Assembly: GCA_023424965.1 (NCBI GenBank)
Contig: JAFADI010000213.1
Location: 1-58,327 of the forward strand
Length of the DNA stretch: 58,327 nt
Direction of reading: 5' to 3'
From: Bacillota bacterium
Lineage (GTDB): Bacteria > Bacillota > Clostridia > Acetivibrionales > JAFADI01
The notes beneath the pieces were generated by a model. It saw nothing but the letters and a program-made list of their open reading frames with translations, searched no databases and had not been told where the DNA came from. The position numbers were made by a program, and so were the translations under genes. Positions 39,962 to 48,812 of the stretch are shown in pieces (position 1 is the first letter of the stretch; every line of letters starts with the position of its first letter).

Positions 39962-42010
39962 ATGGTCTTCAGGTTTGCTCTGGTGGGAAACCCCAACAGC
40001 GGAAAAACCACCATGTTCAACGAAATAACCGGTAGTACCCAGTATGTGGGCAACTGGCCGGGTGTTACCGTTGAGAAAAAGGAAGGAAGAGCGAGAAAGT
40101 TTAAAGAAGAAATCAGGGTAGTGGACCTGCCCGGTATATATTCTTTGTCACCCTATTCTTTAGAGGAGATTATCGCCAGGGATTATATTCTGGACGAAAA
40201 GCCCGATGCCATCATTAATATTGTGGATGCTACCAATATAGAAAGAAACCTTTATCTGACCACCCAGGTCATGGAGCTGGGGATACCGGTGGTAGTGGCG
40301 CTGAACATGATGGATGCGGTACAGCTCAGAGGGGATCGCATCGACGCCGGCCTCCTTGAGAAAAACCTGGGTGTTCCTGTGTTTTACACCTCTGCGAAGA
40401 AAGGCGAAGGAATACACGACTTGATGGAAAAGGCGCTGGAAATCGCCCAGACAGCCGCCGTTGAGGCCGGCGCCGCCGTGAGGTTTCCCAGCTATGATCA
40501 AAGCCTTGAGAAGGGCGTTGTGGAAGTAGAGAAAAAAATGGGACATTCCCTTGAAGATAAAAAGGTCAATAGCCGTTGGGTCGCTTTAAAGCTTTTGGAA
40601 GGAGACGAAAAGGCAAAGGAAAAATTGAACATACCGGTTACCTTGCTGCAAGAAATAAAGGCCATCCAGGAAAAGCTTGAAAAAGAATACGACAGCGACA
40701 TGGAAACAGCCATTGCCGATAACAGGTACGGATTTATTTCCGATGTGGTATCAAAGGCGGTAAAGAGGAAGTCCGAAGGTCCTTCTCTCACCGTTTCCGA
40801 CAAGATCGATAAGGTGGTTACCCACCGGATTCTGGCGATACCGCTCTTTTTGCTGGTTATGTTTGCAGTGTTCCAGGTTACCTTCGGTGCCATCGGCAGC
40901 TTTACCATTGACTGGATGGACGGCTTTATCAACGGAACCGTCGGAGGAGCTGTGGGAGGCTGGCTTGAAGCGGCAGGGGCTGCGGAATGGCTCCATGCCC
41001 TGGTGGTTGACGGTATTATTGCAGGTCTTGGGAGTATTATGGTGTTTGTGCCCCAGATCATGATCATGTTCCTCTTCCTTTCCCTTCTTGAAGACAGCGG
41101 CTATATGGCGAGGGCTGCCTTCGTAATGGACCGCCTCCTGCGCAAGCTGGGACTGACGGGGAAATCCTTCATCCCCATGCTGATGGGCTTTGGCTGCAGC
41201 ACCCCTGCAATCATGGCGGCGAGGACGCTGGAAAATGAAAAGGACAGAAGGCTTACCATCATTCTCACACCTTTCATGTCCTGCGGTGCCAGACTGCCGG
41301 TATATGCGTTGTTTACGGCTGCATTCTTCGCACAGAATCAGAGCTTTATCATATTTACAATTTATCTCCTTGGCATTGTCGTGGCCATCGTGTCAGGCAT
41401 ACTTCTGAAGAATACCATCTTAAAAGGCGAGGCGTCACCCTTTGTTATGGAGCTTCCCCCATACAGGATACCAACCTTTAAAGGTACCATGATTCACATG
41501 TGGGACAGGGGCAAGGGCTTCATAAAGAAGGCGGGAACCGTTATCTTTGCTGCATCGGTCATTATCTGGTTCTGCCAGACTTACAATTTCTCGCTTCAGG
41601 CGGTGGAAGACACTTCAACAAGCATCTTTGGCATTATCGGCGGTGTGATTGCTCCCATTTTTGCACCGGTGGGCTTTGGTGACTGGCAGTCGGCAGTGGC
41701 GCTTTTAACCGGTTTTATTGCGAAAGAGGCGGTGGTAGCCACCATGGGAATTCTGCATGGCCTGGGAGAAGTGGGAGAAGATTCGGTGGAATTGGCCACC
41801 GCGCTTCAAGCCAGCTTCACTCCGCTGAAGGCATACGCATTCATGGCTTTCACACTGCTTTATGTGCCTTGCCTGGCCGCTTTTGCCGCAATCAAAAGGG
41901 AGATGAACTCATGGAAGTGGACACTTTTTACCGTTACCTACCAGACCGCGACCGCATGGATTGTTGCCTTCATCATTTTCCAGGGCGGCAGGCTGTTGGG
42001 CTTTAATTAG
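39962..42010 (+). CDS. feoB: Ferrous iron transporter FeoB
   Basis: 682 residues. The N-terminal GTPase has G1 GNPNSGKTTMFNEITG, switch NWPGVTVEKKEG, G3 VVDLPGIYSL and G4 NMMD, followed by the helical GDI region. The membrane part holds the two Gate motifs with the conserved Cys: GCSTPAIMAARTL and SCGARLPVYALF. The protein drives GTP-dependent Fe2+ uptake. GGGGGG precedes ATG. It lies after the FeoA pair and before a Fur gene and the small Cys-rich FeoB-associated protein. Confidence 0.97.
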   Translation: MVFRFALVGNPNSGKTTMFNEITGSTQYVGNWPGVTVEKKEGRARKFKEEIRVVDLPGIYSLSPYSLEEIIARDYILDEKPDAIINIVDATNIERNLYLTTQVMELGIPVVVALNMMDAVQLRGDRIDAGLLEKNLGVPVFYTSAKKGEGIHDLMEKALEIAQTAAVEAGAAVRFPSYDQSLEKGVVEVEKKMGHSLEDKKVNSRWVALKLLEGDEKAKEKLNIPVTLLQEIKAIQEKLEKEYDSDMETAIADNRYGFISDVVSKAVKRKSEGPSLTVSDKIDKVVTHRILAIPLFLLVMFAVFQVTFGAIGSFTIDWMDGFINGTVGGAVGGWLEAAGAAEWLHALVVDGIIAGLGSIMVFVPQIMIMFLFLSLLEDSGYMARAAFVMDRLLRKLGLTGKSFIPMLMGFGCSTPAIMAARTLENEKDRRLTIILTPFMSCGARLPVYALFTAAFFAQNQSFIIFTIYLLGIVVAIVSGILLKNTILKGEASPFVMELPPYRIPTFKGTMIHMWDRGKGFIKKAGTVIFAASVIIWFCQTYNFSLQAVEDTSTSIFGIIGGVIAPIFAPVGFGDWQSAVALLTGFIAKEAVVATMGILHGLGEVGEDSVELATALQASFTPLKAYAFMAFTLLYVPCLAAFAAIKREMNSWKWTLFTVTYQTATAWIVAFIIFQGGRLLGFN

Positions 42011-42025
42011 GCAGGGAGAGATCTC

Positions 42026-42475
42026 ATGGATCCGAAAAGAAAAACACGTGATATGGATTTAAAGCAGCAGTTAAACAAGCGGGGGCTCAGGCTTACCGGG
42101 CAAAGAGCGGCGGTGATGGATGCCGTGTTCAGAAGCAAGGTGCGCCATGTGAGCTGTGAAGATATTTTTGAGATTGTGAGACAGAGCCATCCCGGTATCG
42201 GGCTGGCCACTGTCTACAGGACGCTGCCGCTGCTTGAGAAAATGAGCTTTTTAAACAAGGTATACCTGGATGACGGCCGCGTGCGGTACGAAATCAACAC
42301 AAAAGAACAGCTGCACCACCACTTGATTTGTATGGAATGCGGTACCGTACACGAAGTGAAGGAGGATTTGCTGGGGATTCTGCACAAGGAAATCTTTATG
42401 AACGGTCCTTTTACAATAAAAAACTACATGGTAAAGCTTTACGGCTGCTGTTCCAAATGCGCAAAAAGCAACTGA
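42026..42475 (+). CDS. fur: Fur-family ferric uptake regulator
   Basis: 149 residues. HTH RLTGQRAAVMDAVFRS and LATVYRTLPLLEKM; regulatory metal site around HHHLICMECGTVHEV; zinc site CMEC plus CSKC near the C-terminus (YGCCSKCAKSN). It is distinct from the PerR-like protein at 35.5 kb. Three near-exact Fur boxes in the window (39926, 42669, 47985) are its probable targets. It lies 15 bases after feoB and is likely co-transcribed. Confidence 0.9.
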   Translation: MDPKRKTRDMDLKQQLNKRGLRLTGQRAAVMDAVFRSKVRHVSCEDIFEIVRQSHPGIGLATVYRTLPLLEKMSFLNKVYLDDGRVRYEINTKEQLHHHLICMECGTVHEVKEDLLGILHKEIFMNGPFTIKNYMVKLYGCCSKCAKSN

Positions 42476-42509
42476 CCGGGGATTTTTAAAAGGAAGGAAG
42501 GTGTAAAAC

Positions 42510-42647
42510 ATGATTAACTGGATTATAGGGACACTTATTATCGGGCTGACGGTTTTTATCGTCGCCAGGAGTGTGGTCCGGATGAAGAAAGGACAGAGCA
42601 GCTGCTGTTCCGGCTGTACAGAGGATAAATGCGAGTGTGGAAAGTGA
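42510..42647 (+). CDS. FeoB-associated Cys-rich membrane protein
   Basis: 45 residues: one N-terminal membrane span (MINWIIGTLIIGLTVFIVAR) and a short cysteine-rich tail (SSCCSGCTEDKCECGK). This is the pattern of the small FeoB-associated Cys-rich family found after feoB in Bacillota. Strong AGGAAGGAAGG site before ATG. It may bind iron on the inner face of the membrane and act with FeoB; the mechanism is not established. Confidence 0.88.
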   Translation: MINWIIGTLIIGLTVFIVARSVVRMKKGQSSCCSGCTEDKCECGK

Positions 42648-42668
42648 ATAAAATTTTTATATCTATGA

Positions 42669-42683
42669 TGATAATGATTATCA
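42669..42683. promoter_or_regulatory. Perfect Fur box upstream of the DUF2325-flavodoxin unit
   Basis: TGATAATGATTATCA, identical to the box before feoB, 27 bases before the next start codon. Confidence 0.85.
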
Positions 42684-42710
42684 AAATCAAAAAGCGAAGG
42701 AGGAAAGGAC

Positions 42711-43001
42711 ATGAGTATTGTTTTAGTTGGCGGACATGACAGAATGCATGATGAATATAAGGGGATTTGTGCAAAACGCGGGGTTAGTGTAAAAGTCTAT
42801 ACCCAGATGCCTGCGCGGTTTGACAAGGCCATTGGGAATCCGGACGGGATTCTGCTGTTTACAAATACAGTTTCTCATAAGATGATCAAAACCGCCTTGA
42901 AGGAAGCGAAGAGAAAGAACATTCCGGTTCTGCGGAGCCACAAAAGCAGTGGAAACTCATTGGAGGAATTGCTGCAACAGCTTCAAGCTGCTTGTATGTA
43001 A
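42711..43001 (+). CDS. DUF2325 family protein
   Basis: 96 residues. The family opens with SIVLVGGHDRMHDEYKGICAKRG and continues with PDGILLFTNTVSHKMIKTALKEAKRKNIPVLRSHKSS as a span. It looks like a small Rossmann-type domain of unknown function, common in Clostridia. Strong AAGGAGGAAAGGAC site. A Fur box upstream and flavodoxin downstream place it in the iron-limitation response. Confidence 0.85.
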   Translation: MSIVLVGGHDRMHDEYKGICAKRGVSVKVYTQMPARFDKAIGNPDGILLFTNTVSHKMIKTALKEAKRKNIPVLRSHKSSGNSLEELLQQLQAACM

Positions 43002-43031
43002 AATACAATACAATCAAACAGGAGGATATTT

Positions 43032-43463
43032 ATGAAGAAGATTTCAGTTATTTATTGGAGCGGTACGGGGAATACCCAGCAAATGGCGGAGGCCGTTGCA
43101 GAAGGTGCCAAGGCGGGGGGAGCCGATGTCAAAGTGATAGAAGTGGCAAAAGCATCCAAGGAAGATGTGTTGAATGCGGATGCGGTGGCTCTGGGATGCC
43201 CCTCCATGGGCAGTGAGGTTCTGGAGGAAGAAGAAATGGAGCCTTTTGTCCAGTCCCTGGAAGGTGAAAACCTCAAGGACAAACCGGTAGCGCTGTTCGG
43301 TTCCTATGACTGGGGCGACGGACAGTGGATGCGGGACTGGGAAGAAAGAATGAAGGGGATGGGAGTGCAATTGGTAGCCGACGGGCTCACCGTCAACAAC
43401 ACTCCGGATGCGGAAGGACTTGAACAAAGCCGCCAGCTGGGATCCCAACTGGCCTCAAAATAG
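43032..43463 (+). CDS. Flavodoxin
   Basis: 143 residues. FMN phosphate loop YWSGTGNTQQMAEAV, aromatic isoalloxazine loops GCPSMGSE and FGSYDWGDGQWM. It is a one-electron carrier that replaces ferredoxin when iron is short, in line with the Fur box 349 bases upstream and the DUF2325 gene 30 bases before it. AGGAGG precedes ATG. Confidence 0.95.
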   Translation: MKKISVIYWSGTGNTQQMAEAVAEGAKAGGADVKVIEVAKASKEDVLNADAVALGCPSMGSEVLEEEEMEPFVQSLEGENLKDKPVALFGSYDWGDGQWMRDWEERMKGMGVQLVADGLTVNNTPDAEGLEQSRQLGSQLASK

Positions 43464-43503
43464 TTGCATTAAAAATTGTATCATGATCGGGGAGGATCGG
43501 AAA

Positions 43504-44118
43504 TTGGACAAAGCGCTGCTGAAGGAATTCTTTTCAAAAATTAACGGACTGGAGGGGAGGGAATACCTCCTATCCACCATTGCTTTTGGGGCGGCGCCCA
43601 CGCTTAAGGGCGTAAAGCCATCCTCCCTGGTATCTTTTTCCGCCAGAGGAAGGAACCTCACCCAATTGTGGGAGAAACACCAGGCGGATGTTTGCAGGAT
43701 TCTGGGACTGAGCTTCTTTGAATTGAAGGAAGGGCGGGACCATCGACTGGTTTTATTCTATAACCCCGAAATGCTTCAGAATACAATATATAACCCGGAA
43801 AACAGGGAGTTTTTGAACCGGATGGGCTATAAGGGCAGCATGAACCTTTACCAGAGCCTCCGGCTGCTGAAAAGGCGGTTTGAAGACATGTGCCCCCACG
43901 AAATAGGGGTTTTCCTTGGAATTCCGGTAGAGGATGTACTGGGCTTTATCACGCACAAAGGGGAAAAATGCCTTTTTTGCAGCTACTGGAAGGTATACCA
44001 TGAACCGGAACGTGCCAGAAGCCTCTTTAAATGCTATGACAGGGCCAGAATGGGCGTGATTGACTGGCTGATGGAACTCCATCTGTTCAGGAGCTCTTCG
44101 GTGGAAAACGCCGGCTGA
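43504..44118 (+). CDS. DUF3793 family protein
   Basis: 204 residues from a TTG at 43504, eight bases after GGGGAGG; an ATG at 43483 would place the site inside the gene. Motifs: YLLSTIAFGAAPTLKGVKPSSLVSF, FYNPEMLQ, YKGSMNLYQSLRLLKRRF, CPHEIGVFLGIPVEDVLGFI, and CLFCSYWKVY with CxxC. The family is common in clostridial iron and flavodoxin loci; function unknown. It is the third gene of the Fur-controlled unit. Confidence 0.82.
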   Translation: MDKALLKEFFSKINGLEGREYLLSTIAFGAAPTLKGVKPSSLVSFSARGRNLTQLWEKHQADVCRILGLSFFELKEGRDHRLVLFYNPEMLQNTIYNPENREFLNRMGYKGSMNLYQSLRLLKRRFEDMCPHEIGVFLGIPVEDVLGFITHKGEKCLFCSYWKVYHEPERARSLFKCYDRARMGVIDWLMELHLFRSSSVENAG

Positions 44119-44157
44119 TGAACACGTCTCCCCTGTGCACAAAAAAAGGAGAAATAT

Positions 44158-44448
44158 ATGGATGAGTCTTCAGCAAAGGACACAGTAGAACAATATGCCA
44201 ATAAAAAACACACAAATCAGTGGAAAAGCTTGAAAGCGGTGTATGCTTTGGCGCTGATAACCGCCTTAGCCGCCAATTTGTTTATGGTGTTGAAAATAAT
44301 ACCTGTTCCCACCCCGTTGGGAATTTTTTTAAATATCATCACAATCGCGGGAAGTATTGCCTACCTATTCTTTTCACAAAAAGCTTCGGTCAGAAAGAAA
44401 AGGGTTCTTACGGATTTGCTTCAAATAAGCTGGTCAACGGCACCGTGA
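44158..44448 (+). CDS. Small two-span membrane protein
   Basis: 96 residues, AAAGGAG before ATG. A charged start is followed by two hydrophobic spans (VYALALITALAANLFMVLKII; TPLGIFLNIITIAGSIAYLFF) and a basic end. No family is recognised. The frame that overlaps its last third (+1 of this gene) stays open to 44552 and ends in a plausible hydrophilic sequence (PQQEELGRLPELIRTAAASR), so a frameshift near 44400, or a second short gene from the GTG at 44445, is possible. Confidence 0.55.
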   Translation: MDESSAKDTVEQYANKKHTNQWKSLKAVYALALITALAANLFMVLKIIPVPTPLGIFLNIITIAGSIAYLFFSQKASVRKKRVLTDLLQISWSTAP

Positions 44449-44593
44449 GGATATTCCCACAGCAGGAGGAGCTGGGGCGGCTGCCGGAATTGATCCGCAC
44501 GGCTGCGGCTTCACGGCGTCAGATGGGCAGTGTGAAGGGGCTTGAAGCTTAGAGGATTGCAGCATTTTGTAGCAGCAGGGGAGGGAGCAGCAG

Positions 44594-45238
44594 ATGATTG
44601 AACAGATAAAGCGGATTTTCCGCCAGCAGCAGTTTCACGAGATTATCGAATGCCTGACAGCGGCACTGGAAGCCAAGGATTTATATACCAGCGGACATTC
44701 CAGCCGTGTTGCGGACATGTCTTTTGACATGGCCAGGGCCCTGGGGCTGAGGGGCTCCGTCCGGGAGAACATACATATCGCGGCACACCTGCACGATATA
44801 GGCAAAATGGGAGTGCCGGAAAATATCCTCAATAAAAAGGGAAAACTTTTGCCCCATGAGTGGGCTTACATACAAAGACATCCTGAAATAGGGTACAACA
44901 TTTTATGCAAATCCAAGGGTCTCCATGAAATTGCAGAAATCGTTCTGCACCACCACGAACGGTGGGACGGTAAAGGCTATCCCCACGGACTGAAGGCGGA
45001 TAAAATCCCCCTGGGGGCACGGATAATTGCAGTGGCGGACGCCATCGACGCCATGACTTCCGTGCGGCCATACAGGGACGCCATGTCCTGGGAGGACTGC
45101 ATGACGGAGGTAGTACTCAACAAGGGGATACAGTTCGACCCCGTTGTGGTGGAGGCGGCGGAAAGGCTGTGGAGGAGATGGAAGATAAAATTTTTTGAAA
45201 ATGACGGAGTGGAAATGAAGCTGAGAGCGATAAAGTGA
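44594..45238 (+). CDS. HD-GYP domain phosphodiesterase (first copy)
   Basis: 214 residues, nearly all one HD-GYP domain: LEAKDLYTSGHSSRVADMS, the metal motif HLHDIGKMGVP, HPEIGYNIL, HHHERWDGKGYPHGL with the GYP triad, and VADAIDAMTSVRPYR. HD-GYP enzymes hydrolyse c-di-GMP. No sensor domain is attached, so control may come from partners. It lies just before a second copy and a chemotaxis receptor. Confidence 0.92.
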   Translation: MIEQIKRIFRQQQFHEIIECLTAALEAKDLYTSGHSSRVADMSFDMARALGLRGSVRENIHIAAHLHDIGKMGVPENILNKKGKLLPHEWAYIQRHPEIGYNILCKSKGLHEIAEIVLHHHERWDGKGYPHGLKADKIPLGARIIAVADAIDAMTSVRPYRDAMSWEDCMTEVVLNKGIQFDPVVVEAAERLWRRWKIKFFENDGVEMKLRAIK

Positions 45239-45253
45239 GCTTGAGGGATAAAA

Positions 45254-45871
45254 ATGATTTTATATTTGATTAACGGTTTGATGGGGAAGGGTGCGGTCCA
45301 CGAGGTTGTCGAGAGCCTTGTAACGGCAATGGAATCAAGGGACATCTATTCCAGCGGGCATTCCACAAGGGTTGCGGACATGGCCCAGAATCTTGCCAGA
45401 GCCCTGGGAGCCAGAGGGTCCATGCTGGAAGACATCCACCTGGCGGCGCACCTGCATGACATAGGAAAAATGAGTATTCATCAAAGCATTTTACAGAAAA
45501 AAGAGGAGCTTTTGCCCCACGAGTGGGCACAAATTCGAATGTATCCGGAAATCGGCTGCAATATTCTGAAAAAATCCAAGGGCCTTGCCAGGGTGGCCGA
45601 AATTGTACTTCACCACCGGGAACGGTGGGATGGGAAAGGCTACCCTAAAGGACTTGAGAAGGACAAAATACCTCTGGGCTCCAGGATCATATCGCTGGTA
45701 GATGCCATTGAAGCCATGATTTCAGAGCGTCCTTACCGCAAGGCCATGTCCTGGGAGGAATGCAGGCAGGAAGTTTTAATCAATAAGGGAATACAGTTTG
45801 ATCCTACCGTGGTAGAGGCAGCCGAGCGGTTCTGGGAGAAATGGAAGGGACAAGGGATTAGCGGTGTTTAA
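45254..45871 (+). CDS. HD-GYP domain phosphodiesterase (second copy)
   Basis: 205 residues, a close paralogue of the gene before it (MESRDIYSSGHSTRVADMA, HLHDIGKMSIH, HHRERWDGKGYPKGL, VDAIEAMISERPYR). The residues for metal binding and the GYP loop are kept; HH in the fourth motif is HR here where the first copy has HHH. The tandem pair looks like a local duplication. Its end overlaps the start of the chemotaxis receptor by 8 bases. Confidence 0.9.
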   Translation: MILYLINGLMGKGAVHEVVESLVTAMESRDIYSSGHSTRVADMAQNLARALGARGSMLEDIHLAAHLHDIGKMSIHQSILQKKEELLPHEWAQIRMYPEIGCNILKKSKGLARVAEIVLHHRERWDGKGYPKGLEKDKIPLGSRIISLVDAIEAMISERPYRKAMSWEECRQEVLINKGIQFDPTVVEAAERFWEKWKGQGISGV

Positions 45872-47924
45872 AAATATTCAAGTAAAGGTCGCAGCAATGG
45901 TTGGCCTTTTGCTCATACTTGCCTGCTCAAGCTTGAGCCTGATTGCCAGCCAGAATACCAGAAATGTATTAACAGAGACGGCAGTACAGATGATCACCGA
46001 GTACACCAAACGTTCTTCGGAAGACATTTCAAACCGTATGGAAACGGTATGGAGCGTAATGGAACTGCTTGCCGCAGGCGAGGAGTTTAAAGCTGTCGGA
46101 ACGGATTCTTTCCATCCGGAGGAGGTAAAAAAGCTCCTGGAAGAAGAAGTGAAACGTTCGGGGCATCAAAACATGGCAATTGTGGATGCCCGGGGAAATG
46201 CATTTTACCAGGACGGCAAAAAAGAGGATATTTCCGGCGGAGACTATTTTCAACAAGCCATGGCGGGAGCCCGGTCCGCTTCAAAACCTCTGGCAGGGGA
46301 GACGGAGGATTCGGTGGTGAGCGTCTATGCCGTACCCATAAAAAAGGGTGATAGGGTGGTGGGCGTTTTGACTGCCGTCAGGGACGGCTTTGAATTGAGC
46401 AGTTTTCTGTCCCATTCTGTTTTTGGAGAAAGCGGAAATGCATTTATTATCGACAGCTCCGGAAATGCCATTGCCCATACCGACCACAGTGCGGTCATGC
46501 AGGTGCTAAAGCAGGGGGAAGCGGCAGCTCCCGGAACCGATGCCGTATCGTCGGCCACGGTGGGACGGCTGGGGCTTAAAGACGGAAAAGAAGTCCAGCA
46601 GTACCAGGGACTGCTTTCCAAAATGAAAAACGGCGACACGGGCTGGGGAGAATATGTAAAAGCAGGCGTGGACAAATACCTGGGATATACCAATTTGGGA
46701 CAGTTGAAATGGGCCGTATGCCTGGAAGTCAATAAAAAAGAGATACTGTCCAATGCAGACAGGCTTCAAACCTTCATGCTTGTCCTCACAGCAGTCATTC
46801 TCGTGATTGCACTGCTCTTCACCTACCTCCTTGCCACCAGTATCAGCAGGCCCATTCAAAAAATCAGCCTGCGCTGCAAAGAAATGGCCGGAGGTGATTT
46901 TACCGCCTCTGTCGATAAAAAGGTGTGCCTGAGAAAGGATGAGGTAGGAACACTGGCGAAAAGTTTTAATGAAATCCATGAAAACGTATCGGTTTCATTA
47001 AACCGTATAAAGGAAAAGATGAAACTTATCGAGGGGAATTCACGGGAAACTACCGGTTCCGCCATACACCTTGAGCATATTATGGACGACATCTCGGGAT
47101 TGCTGGGGCAGGTTTCGGCAGGGATGCAGGAGACCGCCGCGTCCGCCCAGGAAATGAACGCCCTTTCGGAAGCGGTGGAGAATTCCGTTCTGGGGGTGCG
47201 GGAGCGGGCGGAAGCAGGGCTTGAAAAAGCTTTGGGCGTAAACAGCAAAGCCGAAAAAATCAGGGGGGCCTTTTTGGTTTCTGAAACAAAAGCCATATCC
47301 ATGATCAACACCTCCAGGGACAAAATAAATGACGCCATCGGTAAATCCAGAGCCGTAGATAAGGTCAAAGACCTGTCCAAAACCATTCTGGGGATTTCCG
47401 AGCAGACGAATTTGCTGTCTTTAAATGCGGCGATTGAGGCGGCCAGAGCAGGGGAGCAGGGAAAAGGCTTCGCAGTAGTTGCCGATGAAATACGCAAGCT
47501 GGCGGGTAATTCCAAGGAACTGGTATCCGACATTCAAAAGGTGCTGGTGGAGGTTGAAAGCTCGGTAGAGGGCCTGGCTGCCAATTCCAACGACCTGCTG
47601 GAGTTTGTGGACAGCCAGGTCAAATCGGATTACATGACCATGCTTTCGGCGGTAGAAGATTACAGTGCGGATGCAAAGGTACTGGTGGAGGTTGTAGAGG
47701 ATTTCAGCAGTTTTTCCGCAGGAGCCATGGCCTCCATGAAAACCATGTCGGAGGCCGTGTCAAGTGTCGCCAGAGCCTCCAACGACGGGGCCTCCGAGGC
47801 TTCTGACATTGCGGAAAAAATCACCTCTGCCGTGACGGACGCCAACAAAGTGAGAAGAGAAATGGAAAACACAAAAACGTGTATTGATGAGCTTTCACAA
47901 GCCATCGGAGAATTTGTCGTATAA
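45864..47924 (+). CDS. Methyl-accepting chemotaxis protein (Cache-HAMP-MA)
   Basis: 686 residues from a GTG inside the end of the HD-GYP gene. One span (~8-28), an extracellular Cache-type sensor (~30-290; KRSSEDISNRMETVWSVMELL, GDYFQQAMAGARSASKPLAGE), second span (~300-325), HAMP (ATSISRPIQKISLRCKEMAGGDF), and the signalling domain with the hairpin tip GISEQTNLLSLNAAIEAARAGEQGKGFAVVADEIRKLA (span). The ligand is unknown; Cache sensors bind small molecules such as amino or organic acids. Coupling with two HD-GYP genes suggests a joint c-di-GMP/chemotaxis output. Confidence 0.95.
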   Translation: MFKNIQVKVAAMVGLLLILACSSLSLIASQNTRNVLTETAVQMITEYTKRSSEDISNRMETVWSVMELLAAGEEFKAVGTDSFHPEEVKKLLEEEVKRSGHQNMAIVDARGNAFYQDGKKEDISGGDYFQQAMAGARSASKPLAGETEDSVVSVYAVPIKKGDRVVGVLTAVRDGFELSSFLSHSVFGESGNAFIIDSSGNAIAHTDHSAVMQVLKQGEAAAPGTDAVSSATVGRLGLKDGKEVQQYQGLLSKMKNGDTGWGEYVKAGVDKYLGYTNLGQLKWAVCLEVNKKEILSNADRLQTFMLVLTAVILVIALLFTYLLATSISRPIQKISLRCKEMAGGDFTASVDKKVCLRKDEVGTLAKSFNEIHENVSVSLNRIKEKMKLIEGNSRETTGSAIHLEHIMDDISGLLGQVSAGMQETAASAQEMNALSEAVENSVLGVRERAEAGLEKALGVNSKAEKIRGAFLVSETKAISMINTSRDKINDAIGKSRAVDKVKDLSKTILGISEQTNLLSLNAAIEAARAGEQGKGFAVVADEIRKLAGNSKELVSDIQKVLVEVESSVEGLAANSNDLLEFVDSQVKSDYMTMLSAVEDYSADAKVLVEVVEDFSSFSAGAMASMKTMSEAVSSVARASNDGASEASDIAEKITSAVTDANKVRREMENTKTCIDELSQAIGEFVV

Positions 47925-47949
47925 GGAAAAATCCGTCTTCACCTTTTTG

Positions 47950-47999
47950 TTGACACAAAAATCGAGAATGAGTATAATTGAATATGATAATCATTCTCA
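47950..47999 (+). promoter_or_regulatory. Consensus promoter with Fur-type box
   Basis: TTGACA (47950-47955), 17 bases, TATAAT (47973-47978): both hexamers are exact consensus. TGATAATCATTCTCA (47985-47999) matches the Fur box at 13 of 14 positions. GAGAATGA (47964-47971) and TCATTCTC (47991-47998) form a wider inverted repeat around the -10. Confidence 0.85.
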
Positions 48000-48055
48000 A
48001 AATTCTGATACCAGTTGCGGATGCTTGTCGAAATTAAAACGGATGACGGGTACCC

Positions 48056-48754
48056 ATGGAAACAAACAATTATTCTTTGAACTGCATCAGCGATTTGGAA
48101 ATTGAAGCGGTGAACAACTTTATTATAGAAAGAAGCTTTCAAATTATTGCGGAAGAGACGGATTGCTTTTTCAACGCAAAGGCGGAGCTAATCGACGGTT
48201 TTGCGGAAGGACTGGAATTTTCAAAGCTGAATCCGTCAAGCTTTCTGCGAAGGTTTTGCAAGGTGATCTATTCTCCCGGAGAACTGGAGGCCCTTATTTC
48301 CACCGTTGAAAAAAGGATTGGGAGAGACCTGGGGGAAGTTTGCTTTTACCCTCAGTTCAAATTACGGGGAAAAGTGGAGGACCTGCTGGATCTGGAGGAC
48401 AGTTTCTCGTTCATTGCCGAGGCCGCCAGAACCTTCAACTTCAGCAGCCATACCGTTAAAACCATTGGCAGGGCCTGTAGAAGGGCCGGAAGGTGTTTCG
48501 GACCCATCGGCCGGAAGAGTTCCTGCCTGGGGTCTGCGATGGGAGAATATTGTCTGTCGGCGGTGGGGCTCAGTCCGAAAGAAATCAGCAGCGGCATCCG
48601 GAAGGACATCAAGAAAAGAATCCGGGGTATTTTAAAACAAAACAGGCTTGAAATAGCATATCATTTAAAAAATGAGATTATAGCGCAAATACTTTATGAA
48701 GAGAGGTTGGGACATGCCTCCGTCCTGGGGTTTCGTGAGGCAAACTCGGCATAG
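48056..48754 (+). CDS. Unknown protein in the Fur regulon
   Basis: 232 residues, no signal peptide, no clear span. The sequence is mostly helical with charged and Cys-containing segments (EETDCFFNAKAELIDGFAEGLEF, FRRFCKVIYSP-like region, GRACRRAGRCFGPIGRKSSCLGSAMGEYCLS). Its end is basic (RKDIKKRIRGILKQNR). I do not recognise a family. The exact-consensus promoter with a Fur-type box suggests strong expression under iron limitation. The ribosome site is weak (GACGGGT). Confidence 0.7.
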   Translation: METNNYSLNCISDLEIEAVNNFIIERSFQIIAEETDCFFNAKAELIDGFAEGLEFSKLNPSSFLRRFCKVIYSPGELEALISTVEKRIGRDLGEVCFYPQFKLRGKVEDLLDLEDSFSFIAEAARTFNFSSHTVKTIGRACRRAGRCFGPIGRKSSCLGSAMGEYCLSAVGLSPKEISSGIRKDIKKRIRGILKQNRLEIAYHLKNEIIAQILYEERLGHASVLGFREANSA

Positions 48755-48776
48755 GATAGATTCCCTTTCAAATATC

Positions 48777-48812
48777 ACTTCGGCTGCACACTGCATGCCG
48801 GAGTTTTTCTTT
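48777..48812 (+). terminator. Intrinsic terminator
   Basis: ACTTCGGC (48777-48784) pairs with GCCGGAGT (48797-48804, one G-T pair), followed by TTTTCTTTT. Confidence 0.8.

Noticed and set aside
43408..43503. Extended N-terminus of the DUF3793 gene from 43408
   Set aside because: Overlaps the flavodoxin end and precedes the GGGGAGG site that sets the TTG start.
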